Source of the DNA: Isosphaeraceae bacterium
GTDB lineage: Bacteria > Planctomycetota > Planctomycetia > Isosphaerales > Isosphaeraceae
DNA length: 42,669 nt
Assembly (NCBI GenBank): GCA_031291845.1
Contig: JARLIH010000393.1
Coordinates: 1-42,669, forward strand
Direction of reading: 5' to 3'
Position numbers and translations under genes: made by a program. The notes beneath the pieces were generated by a model, which was given only the letters and a program-made list of their open reading frames with translations, was not told the DNA's origin and did not search any database. Shown here piece after piece: positions 1 through 7,053 of this stretch; the stretch's first letter is position 1, and the number at the start of each line of letters is the position of its first letter.

Positions 1-2102
1 GCGAAAAAAACGATGATGCCCAGCCGGATGGTGGAGAGCCATCGCGTCGGCGGATCGGCGAAACGGCGACGGGCGACGACCAGCGACACCGTACAGAGGA
101 CGGACAGCGTCAGGGCGATGGCCGCTGGGACCGAGCCGGCGATGACCCGGAGCTGGAACATCTCGTGGTAGAACCATCGCGGCACGAGCATCACCACCGC
201 CAACCCGCCGCTGAACTTCTCAGACAAGGATTGAATAAGCGCGATCAGCGTGTCGTTCGCCAGGAAGAAGAAGCCGGCGAGCGCGACCGCGAACACGACG
301 AGCAGGACCGCTACCACGCGAACCACGTACTTCAGCCACCGTCGCATGCCGATCGTCGCCGCGACCAACCCGGCCAAGATGGCGAAGACCGCGGCCAGGC
401 GCACGAGCAAGAACCATTCGGCGAAGAGAATGCGCGCGGCCATAAAGAGCAGTTCGCCAGCCCGTTTGTCCGCGGGCGCGTGCGCGGCGAACGAATTGGC
501 CAGCGAAACCGCGACGCGGCCGTCGATCGGTTCCCGGAATCGGAGGGTCGTCTCGAAGTAGAGCGCGCTGGTCCGCAGTTCGGGATCCTTGGCCGTCTCG
601 AGGATCTCACGAACTTCGCCGTCAACCACGCTCCGCGGGCCGAACGTGCAGAGCGACGCCCAGCGCTCGGGCAAGTAAAGGGCCACGCGCGGATCGTGGG
701 GGTACGCCGTCCGCAATTCGTCGACGAGTGCGGCGATCCGGCCGTGAACGCGCCGCATTTCATCCGGCACGCTGCGGTGGGCGAGCTCTCTGATCGCGTT
801 CATGACCGAGATCTTTTCGATCTCCGTAACCTCGTGGGGCGGCCACATGCGTGCGGCCAACTGCTTGATATAGTCGACCCATGTGGACGTGAACCGTTTC
901 GCATCGGAGTCGAGCACCATGATGCCCTCGAGGTCGAACATGCGCAGGTGCAGCACATGATCCACATCGGCGACGATGAACAGGCGCTTGCCGGCCGTCG
1001 GGAGGGCCTTCAGGTCATTGACGTTCGGCATCAATCGGAGTTCGCCCCCGCCCGCGTATCCAAGGTCGGGTTCGTTGGCCAACGCGAGCGCCGCCTTGAG
1101 CTCCGCGACGATCTCATCGGCCGGACGGTGATCGACTGTTGGATTCGAGGCAGGCCGCAGCGCGACGGTGCGCGCCCGGCCGGCATCCTGATTTCGAGCC
1201 TGTTCTGGTGCGCCGGTCCCAACGCCGATCGCCGCTCCGACCGCGGCCCCGGCCAACGCGATCGCCAGCAGGATCGCGGCGACGACCTTCAGCCTGACCA
1301 CGGCCGCCGCACGCAAAACCGCGTTCATTAAAGAGAGGGCTGATGCCGAGATGGCTCCGCCCGAGGGTCCTCCGCCGCGCGCGAGCCGCGTGGCGGCCTG
1401 GACGGTCGCCGCGGCGAGCGGTTCGGAAACGGCCGCACGAGCTCCCTCGCTGGTCAAAAAGGCGACCCCGGGAGCGATGCCGCGGCGGACCAATCGGTTC
1501 CTCAATAAATCGCGGGCGCGCGACAACCGTCCGCTCACCGTCCCGACCGGCCAGCGCAGCCGATCGGCCGCCTCAGCGTGGGTCAGGCCCTCGAGATGGC
1601 AGAGGACGACCGGCGCCCGGTACTTCTCGGGCAGCCGGCTCACTTCCTCGTCGAGCGCCGCCAGCAACCCGATCCGATCGACCGGTTCGTCCGGGGCCAC
1701 CGGGTCATCCGCCAGCGGGGCCGTCCGAACGCGATCGCGCTCCGAGCGCGCCCGGGCCTTGGCCGCGACCCGACGCGCGACGCCGTACAACCAACGCCCC
1801 AGCGAGTCGCCCACCCAAACCGATGGCGCCCGGCGCACCAGCACCAGGAACGTGGCCTGGAAGGCATCCTCGACGTCGTTCGGGTCGGCCAGGGCGCGCC
1901 GGCAGACGCCCAGCACCATCGGCCCATGCCGCGCCACCAATGTCGCAAACGCCGCCTCGGCCGCCAGCGCGCCGTCCTCCGCCGTGGTTCTCTTCGCGCG
2001 GAACCGCTCCAGCAGCTCGGCGTCGGACAACCCCGCAGCGACACCGGAGCCGAACAGCGTTCGGACCCGACGCAGGAGGCCCGACGATCGTGGATCTAAC
2101 AT
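1..2102 (-). CDS. ECF sigma factor fused to a transmembrane/extracytoplasmic domain (3' end outside window)
   Basis: One uninterrupted frame runs from ATG at 2102 (upstream GGGAGG, 4 nt spacing) to the window edge, about 700 codons with no stop. Residues ~52-120 are sigma region 2 (VEDAFQATFLVLVRRA); ~153-205 are sigma region 4 (LPEKYRAPVVLCHLEGLTHA, then the helix-turn-helix WPVGTVSGRLSRARDLL). After a linker comes a hydrophobic segment (~271-292), then ~250 residues that match nothing I recognise, then at least three more hydrophobic segments (~551-585, ~593-614, ~651-676) and the start of another at the edge. The sigma part should direct RNA polymerase to specific promoters; the fused part would tether it to the membrane and could sense a signal, replacing a separate anti-sigma factor. 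Sigma factors with long C-terminal extensions are known in planctomycetes; the sensing role is inference. An internal ATG at 1328 is in frame, so it does not mark a separate gene. Confidence 0.85.
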   Translation of the reverse strand, partial: MLDPRSSGLLRRVRTLFGSGVAAGLSDAELLERFRAKRTTAEDGALAAEAAFATLVARHGPMVLGVCRRALADPNDVEDAFQATFLVLVRRAPSVWVGDSLGRWLYGVARRVAAKARARSERDRVRTAPLADDPVAPDEPVDRIGLLAALDEEVSRLPEKYRAPVVLCHLEGLTHAEAADRLRWPVGTVSGRLSRARDLLRNRLVRRGIAPGVAFLTSEGARAAVSEPLAAATVQAATRLARGGGPSGGAISASALSLMNAVLRAAAVVRLKVVAAILLAIALAGAAVGAAIGVGTGAPEQARNQDAGRARTVALRPASNPTVDHRPADEIVAELKAALALANEPDLGYAGGGELRLMPNVNDLKALPTAGKRLFIVADVDHVLHLRMFDLEGIMVLDSDAKRFTSTWVDYIKQLAARMWPPHEVTEIEKISVMNAIRELAHRSVPDEMRRVHGRIAALVDELRTAYPHDPRVALYLPERWASLCTFGPRSVVDGEVREILETAKDPELRTSALYFETTLRFREPIDGRVAVSLANSFAAHAPADKRAGELLFMAARILFAEWFLLVRLAAVFAILAGLVAATIGMRRWLKYVVRVVAVLLVVFAVALAGFFFLANDTLIALIQSLSEKFSGGLAVVMLVPRWFYHEMFQLRVIAGSVPAAIALTLSVLCTVSLVVARRRFADPPTRWLSTIRLGIIVFF

Positions 2103-2378
2103 GGATCCTCCCGGCGAAAAACCGATGCTACTCTATCCGTACCATCCCTCCTCGTGGCGGTCTCATACAAGATTCCTCCGAGCGTCAGGAACTCTTCAGA
2201 CGGTTCCGCTCCGCGCCCTCGTTCCATGAACCGGGACGTCCCGCGCGCGGAACATCACCGCGGTGGGGATCGCAGCCCCGGTCGTCGCGCGCTTCGCGGC
2301 CGCTTTCATCAGGGCTGCCGGCACGGGTCGTTCGGGCGCCCCCCCGGTTACCCCCCCCAACGGACGGGGCGAACTCTC

Positions 2379-2456
2379 ATCGTAGCCGCCAGCCAGCAGG
2401 CGCGTGGCGAAGGAATGACGAAACCTATGGCTCATGACCGGCTTCGTCAGACGGGC
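2379..2456 (-). pseudogene. Tyrosine recombinase/integrase remnant (box II fragment)
   Basis: The minus strand encodes KPVMSHRFRHSFATRLLAGG followed by YD. This matches the conserved box II of integron-type and XerC/D-like tyrosine recombinases (H-x-x-R-H-S-F-A-T-x-L-L-x-x-G-Y-D). An in-frame stop lies just upstream (about 2468), and downstream the typical LLGH box and catalytic Tyr segment are absent. It is a fragment, not a functional gene. The motif is specific enough to name the family; which integrase subgroup is uncertain. Confidence 0.6.
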
Positions 2457-2783
2457 CTTAGACTCTCAGTTTAAGAACTGTTGGAGACACGGCACGGTCA
2501 TCTGATCCAGCGGTCGAGTTGCACGCTTCGGTCCGACACACCGGAGCGGCTTTGGCCGATCAGACCGAAGTACGGTGGGGACGCGAGAGATGGCAGTAGC
2601 GAGATGCTCCGGCTGGGAACACCTGGCCACTCGGTGTGAAGCGACTGTCGGTTAGAGTCCAGACGGCATAGCGGAAGGAATTCGGACCGGATGCCACGGG
2701 TTATCTTCAACCCGTGCTCTGGAGCCGGACGGCACGCGTTCGTAAGACCAAACCCGTGCCACCCAACGGCGGCCACCCGCCGC

Positions 2784-2843
2784 TTCGTTGTCGACGCAGA
2801 CCGCAATCGTCTTCTTGTGGAGGTCGATGCTCACGAAGTTCAT
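2784..2843 (-). pseudogene. IS110-family transposase N-terminal remnant
   Basis: Reading from ATG at 2843, the first 20 residues, MNFVSIDLHKKTIAVCVDNE, match the start of IS110 transposases, including the first Asp of the RuvC-like DEDD site in the ID-L-H-K-K context. The frame then runs into unrelated, Arg-rich sequence and ends at 2652. Just upstream, GGTACC-containing arms around 2869-2898 can pair. Only the extreme 5' end of the transposase is left. Confidence 0.6.
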
Positions 2844-3013
2844 AGTCGTACTCCGAGAACGCCGGTACCTGGAGAAACGTCCAATTCCAGGGTACCACCG
2901 ACTCAGAGGGCGGGAATCCAGCGGCCCGACCTCCGCTCTACGTACAGCGATTCACCCGCAGTGAATTGTCCACGCGTTACAAAAGGATCAGGGCTGGTCG
3001 CGACGACGACCTA

Positions 3014-4225
3014 TCATCCCAGCAGCCGGTGCACATCCTTCAATTTGGCGGCGATGTCGATCTCCTGGGAGCAGGTCGGCAGGCAATCGCCGCAGCCGAC
3101 GCAGGACGTGCCGTTCCGAGTCAAGGCGGCGTATTCGCTCCGCGCCCGCTCGAACTCGCGGTAATCCCGGGCATACCGCTCGTACCGGAAGATGTCCGAA
3201 ATCCCGATATGTTCGGGACAACTGGTGACGCACTGGGCACACAGCAGGCAGGTCAGTCCCTTGTTGTAGCCGGACAACAGGCTGAGGGCCGCGTGGTCCT
3301 GCGGGCCCATGGCCAGGCTGGCGGCCGCGCCCACATTCTCATGGAACTGATCAAAATTCTTGGTCGCGATCACCGCCGCGGTGAGGTTCTGGTTCGAATT
3401 CAACCACTTGACCATCGCCGCGCCGGGAGTGCTGCCCTGGTATTTCGGGTCCGCCAGGAGCTTCTGGAACTTCGCATCGTGCGCCGCACGTCCCACGCCG
3501 CCCATCGTCTTCATGGCGATGGTCCCGATGTCTTTCTTCTTCGCCACGTCGATCCATTCCTGTACCTCCTTGCGATCGCCGTAGGTATAGAAGAACTGGG
3601 TGGCGTCGTAGGGCCGATTGTCCGCCAGGTAGTCCAGGATTTCCCAGGCCATGTCCCCACCGATCGAGGGGTAATGATGCTGTGAAATCGCCAGGTGTTT
3701 GACCAGCCCCTCCTTCTTGAGCCGCTCGAACGCCCGGACCATCCCCGGGTTCTTCTTCGCATCATCCACGGAGTGATAGCCGAAATGGAATTTGAAGACG
3801 TCGTAGTATCCGACGCCCGCCTCCTTCACGCGTGTCTTGACGAACTGGTAGTGCTGCTCTTCGTCGATGCGGCCGCGCGTATGGTCCCCGTTCACGCGGT
3901 CCACAACGCATTCGAGATAATACGACTCCCTCGGCAGAGTCTTGAGGATCGGAGGAAGCGTATTGGCATTCCACGCCTGGGCCTTGTGCCAGTAATTGAC
4001 TCCGGCGCTCACCGCCCTGGGAACAAGCTCCTTCGCCCAGTCGGACGCTCCCACGAGCCAGCCGATCTCAAGCCCGGTGCGCCCGTATCGCCGCTTAGGC
4101 AGCTTGTCGGGGGCGGCCTTCTCGGCCGCCGTCACCGGCAGGCCCGCGATGCTTGCCGCGGCCACACCGGTCGCCCCGATGCGCATCAGGTCCCGGCGAG
4201 AAAGGTTCTGCGGGTCATGACTCAT
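3014..4225 (-). CDS. Tat-exported aldo/keto reductase-like protein with two 4Fe-4S motifs
   Basis: 403 residues; ATG at 4225 preceded by GGAGAGGA at 8 nt. The N-terminus has a twin-arginine signal (SRRDLMRIG, residues 9-17) followed by an Ala-rich hydrophobic stretch. Residues ~45-320 follow the aldo/keto reductase barrel (KRRYGRTGLEIGWLVGASDW, GVNYWHKAQAW, GLVKHLAISQHH). The C-terminus carries ferredoxin-type clusters: C326-X2-C329-X2-C332-X3-C336-P and C375-X2-C378-X2-C381-X3-C385. In canonical aldo/keto reductases the barrel holds Asp, Tyr, Lys and His; here the FDTA-x-x-Y element reads WHKAQAW and the Lys strand reads YLECVVD, so only the His region (FKFHFGYHS) is clearly kept. It probably acts in the periplasm in electron transfer, possibly on sugars. 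It may still bind a nicotinamide or another cofactor; its substrate is unknown. It is monocistronic here. Confidence 0.88.
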   Translation of the reverse strand: MSHDPQNLSRRDLMRIGATGVAAASIAGLPVTAAEKAAPDKLPKRRYGRTGLEIGWLVGASDWAKELVPRAVSAGVNYWHKAQAWNANTLPPILKTLPRESYYLECVVDRVNGDHTRGRIDEEQHYQFVKTRVKEAGVGYYDVFKFHFGYHSVDDAKKNPGMVRAFERLKKEGLVKHLAISQHHYPSIGGDMAWEILDYLADNRPYDATQFFYTYGDRKEVQEWIDVAKKKDIGTIAMKTMGGVGRAAHDAKFQKLLADPKYQGSTPGAAMVKWLNSNQNLTAAVIATKNFDQFHENVGAAASLAMGPQDHAALSLLSGYNKGLTCLLCAQCVTSCPEHIGISDIFRYERYARDYREFERARSEYAALTRNGTSCVGCGDCLPTCSQEIDIAAKLKDVHRLLG

Positions 4226-4376
4226 AGCCGAAATCCTCTCCTGCTGGCGTTCAGAGATGTAAAGCGGCCCGGTTCCCGTGACAGGTCCAGTCTACAGCGC
4301 AACCGGAGGCGGTCAACAACCGAGTCATCGGTCAGGGAAAGCGATATATTTTGGAAATGCCCAAAGTTTTTAGTGT

Positions 4377-4841
4377 GTGTTCCCTCGTCCGAGTTTTCGC
4401 GCCGCGCCGGTCCTGCACGGCGAGCCACCGCTTACGGCGGCCTACCGGTCGCGCTACGGTACCCCCGTACTCACCGAGCCGAACGTGACTCTCGATCTGG
4501 GTGTGTTCGGTCCCGTGCGTGCGATCGAGCGCCTGAGCAAGCACCTGCATTACAAGGACCGCCCGAAGGCCGGTCACCGAGCGGTGGCGTTCAGCGAGAA
4601 ATCTCTGCGTTCTTGGCTGCAACTCCTGTTGGTCTACAAGCCGCAGACGCTCGAGCACCGGTTCGAGTCGAGGAAGACGGACTTCGTGGTCGCGCCCGTG
4701 CCCTTGAAAGCGATGGCGTGGGTCCAGGTGCTGCTGTGTGGGTGCGTATTTATATTGGTGGCGGAGGCGATCTTGGAGCCGAATGACGTCCGGACATGGC
4801 CGTTGAGGATCTGCCTCTGTGGCCTGAGGGCGGGGTGGTGA
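4377..4841 (+). CDS. Possible hypothetical protein or gene remnant
   Basis: A 154-residue frame from GTG at 4377. I do not recognise the product. In favour: between about 4440 and 4740 the third codon positions in this frame are mostly G or C, as in the neighbouring real genes, and the composition (KHLHYKDRPKAGHRAVAFSE, then LRSWLQLLLVYKPQTLEHRF) is protein-like, without the Arg/Pro/Ser bias of shadow frames. Against: no good ribosome-binding site, no known domain, the last 30 residues look random, and overlapping frames exist on the minus strand. It may be the surviving middle of a decayed gene. Confidence 0.3.
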   Translation: MFPRPSFRAAPVLHGEPPLTAAYRSRYGTPVLTEPNVTLDLGVFGPVRAIERLSKHLHYKDRPKAGHRAVAFSEKSLRSWLQLLLVYKPQTLEHRFESRKTDFVVAPVPLKAMAWVQVLLCGCVFILVAEAILEPNDVRTWPLRICLCGLRAGW

Positions 4842-4909
4842 AATGTCGGGGTCGCAAGGGCTCTTGAGCCGCACCGGCGAACGGGTTTTTGTTGCGCCTC
4901 GGGCGCTCT

Positions 4910-5041
4910 TCCCACCTCTCCCCTTGCGGGAGAGGTCAGCCGGGTCAGCGGATGGGTGAGGGGTGCCCCTGGAGGGCGTCGCTAGCGGCGCGCCCCCCCC
5001 CCGACCGCTGCGCGGCGGCCCTCTCCCGCGAGGGGAGAAAG
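4910..5041. repeat. Hairpin repeat of the CCTCTCCC...GGGAGAGG type
   Basis: Two short hairpins bracket about 80 bases. The left one, 4916-4934, has arms CTCTCCC and GGGAGAG around CTTGC. The right one, 5020-5036, has TCTCCC and GGGAGA around GCGAG. A run of ten C residues lies between them. Elements with this look are scattered between genes in many GC-rich bacteria. It contains no gene and lies upstream of the arylsulfotransferase-like gene. Confidence 0.55.
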
Positions 5042-5270
5042 GGTCTTGCGCGAAACTTCCGGCCAGAACGCATTCGACCCTCAAGCCCATCTTCTCAACG
5101 GCCCAGCCCAAGCGTCGGCTCTGCTGCTGGCCGGCGGCCCGCCGGTGTTCGGAGAAATCGCGGCCGAGATCTGCGAAACGCATACTATACTTTAACATGG
5201 GGGAAAATCAGTAGACTTGGACGGTGGTCGCTACCGACGGGCCGTGTTCTGATGCGAGGCTGGCTTATTC

Positions 5271-6917
5271 ATGACATCCGGGGCTGGCAGTTCGTTGACT
5301 CACCCGTTCCCATTCCTGTTTGACCGGCCACGCCACCGTCGCGGCGTTCCTGGTCCGCGGCCGGCGTCGCTGCGCCTGGAAGCCCTCGAGTCGCGCGAAC
5401 TGCTTAGCAGTTCCAGCGACGTGTGGAACTTCATCACCGCGCCGAAGCTCCACCCCATGAAGGTGAACGTGCAGGTCCAAGAGCCCGGTACGGCCCCCGG
5501 GCTCAACTTCGTCGCCCCCTATGCGGTGTCCCAAAACCCCAGCGACCTCGTCGGCCAGACGGGACCGCTGATCATGGACAACTCGGGCAACCCGGTCTGG
5601 TTTCAGCCGTTGTCGAGCACGAACAAGAAGCAGGCGACTGACTTCCGAGTTCAGAGCTATCGCGGCCAGCCGGTGTTGACCTGGTGGCAGGGAACGCTCG
5701 CGGGAACGGTGCCGACCGCCTTGCCTAATGGTACTGCGTTGCCGGGGGCCAAATACGTCGTTTACAACGACCATTATCAAAAAATCATGACGGTCAAAGC
5801 GCGAAACGGCTTTACCGCGGACGTGCACGAATTCTTGATCACTCCGCAAGGAGACGCGCTGTTCATCGCGACCAAAGTCGTGAGGGCAAACCTGACTCCC
5901 TACGGCGGTGTCAAGAACGGCGCCTTTGTCGACCCTGAGGTCCAGGAGATCAATCTGCGGACCGGCAAGCTCGTCTTCGCCTGGAACATGGACCAGCACG
6001 TCCCGTTGAGCGAATGCATCGTTCCTGCTCCCACATCGGCGAACCAGATCTGGGATGCCTACCACATGAACGCGATCGATGAGGGACCAAACGGCGAGCT
6101 GTTGCTGTCAGCGCGCAACACGTGGGCGCTCTATGAGATCAGTAACCCCGCGGTACCGGGAGGCGGGCAGGTCCTCTGGCAGCTCGCCGGCAAGCCACAG
6201 ACGCAATGGCCCCAGTTCACCATGGCGAACGACATCACCGGCCCGTACAACTCCGCGTTCCAATGGCAGCACGATGCGCAATTCCAGCCCGTGACCGGCA
6301 CCCCGCTGCCGCCCGGTCAGACCGAGATCAGCCTGTTCGATGACGCCTGCTGTGACTCACCCTTCCCAGATCCGTTCTCGCCCGCGCAGGGGTTGATCCT
6401 TAACCTCGACGCCAACACCATGATGGCGAGCGTCCAGAAATCCTACCCCCACGATCCGTCGCTGTTCCCGAGCAGCCAGGGGAACGTCGAGGCTCTCGCG
6501 AACGGCGATGAGTTCATCGGCTGGGGAGCGGAACCCGACTATTCCGAATACACCCAGAGTGGCACGGCTCTCTACGACGTCGTCATGCCCGGCGACAATA
6601 TCTCCTACCGCGCCTTCCACAATCCGTGGGTTGGGCTCCCCCTCACGAAACCGGCAACGGCGATCACCCAGGTGGCCGGCCAGCGGACCGTCTACGCGTC
6701 CTGGAACGGGTCGACGCAGACAGCAGCCTGGGAGCTACTCGCCGGCCGCTCGCCGGCATCGCTGTCGCCCGTCTCCATCACCCCTCGCACGGGCTTCCAG
6801 ACGGCGATGGCGACCGAAGCCCCCGGGCCTTTCTACGAGGTCAAGGCGCTCGACGACAACGGCGCCGTGCTGAAGACATCCGCCGTTATCAGCGTCCTCA
6901 GCCCGAAAAAGTGCTGA
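5271..6917 (+). CDS. Arylsulfotransferase-family (ASST-like) protein with LEPR-XLL-like N-terminus
   Basis: 548 residues. Residues ~70-460 show hallmarks of the arylsulfotransferase family, a six-bladed propeller that in characterised members moves sulfate between phenols: GPLIMDNSGNPVWFQPL (residues ~95-115), the strands around DAYHMNAIDEGPNGELLLSA followed by RNTWALYEI, and FQWQHDAQFQ with H334-D335, the conserved His-Asp typical of the family. The N-terminus lacks a classical hydrophobic signal peptide; instead it has RLEALESRELLS (residues 36-47), resembling the LEPR-XLL motif at the start of many planctomycete surface proteins. The protein probably ends up outside the cytoplasm. The C-terminal ~80 residues look like a small beta domain. 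Sulfotransfer activity is inferred from family only; catalytic residues outside the HD pair were not checked. It is a single gene on its strand, followed by a hairpin at 6922. Confidence 0.82.
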   Translation: MTSGAGSSLTHPFPFLFDRPRHRRGVPGPRPASLRLEALESRELLSSSSDVWNFITAPKLHPMKVNVQVQEPGTAPGLNFVAPYAVSQNPSDLVGQTGPLIMDNSGNPVWFQPLSSTNKKQATDFRVQSYRGQPVLTWWQGTLAGTVPTALPNGTALPGAKYVVYNDHYQKIMTVKARNGFTADVHEFLITPQGDALFIATKVVRANLTPYGGVKNGAFVDPEVQEINLRTGKLVFAWNMDQHVPLSECIVPAPTSANQIWDAYHMNAIDEGPNGELLLSARNTWALYEISNPAVPGGGQVLWQLAGKPQTQWPQFTMANDITGPYNSAFQWQHDAQFQPVTGTPLPPGQTEISLFDDACCDSPFPDPFSPAQGLILNLDANTMMASVQKSYPHDPSLFPSSQGNVEALANGDEFIGWGAEPDYSEYTQSGTALYDVVMPGDNISYRAFHNPWVGLPLTKPATAITQVAGQRTVYASWNGSTQTAAWELLAGRSPASLSPVSITPRTGFQTAMATEAPGPFYEVKALDDNGAVLKTSAVISVLSPKKC

Positions 6918-6921
6918 CCGT

Positions 6922-6949
6922 CACGGATCTGGGGAATTGAAAATCCGTG
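6922..6949 (+). terminator. Hairpin after the ASST-like gene
   Basis: CACGGAT (6922-6928) pairs perfectly with ATCCGTG (6943-6949) around a 14-nt loop, five bases past the stop codon. There is no T-tract after it, so intrinsic termination is only a guess. Confidence 0.3.
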
Positions 6950-7053
6950 TCGCGCGCGAGACGAGACGCTGAGCTCAGAGAGTTTTACACCCAAAAGCCG
7001 AAATAACGCTGCCGGTTCAACCGCCTCCGGCCGTTTCCCTCGCGGCTCGTGTT

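Larger units (their letters stand above)
2103..3013. other. Intergenic stretch with decayed mobile-element fragments
   Basis: About 900 bases without an intact gene between the sigma factor and the ferredoxin/aldo-keto reductase gene. Short fragments of a tyrosine recombinase (around 2379-2456) and of an IS110 transposase (2784-2843) can be read on the minus strand. The rest shows no recognisable coding frame. The part nearest 2102 should hold the sigma-factor promoter, but I cannot point to boxes. Confidence 0.5.

Noticed and set aside
1..1328. Separate membrane protein starting at ATG 1328
   Set aside because: The frame is open and continuous with the sigma factor through the linker, so it is one gene; no ribosome-binding site precedes the ATG.
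165..2437. Long plus-strand frames (up to 388 residues) opposite the sigma factor
   Set aside because: Their translations are Arg/Pro/His-rich shadows; the minus-strand frame has sigma-factor domains and transmembrane segments.
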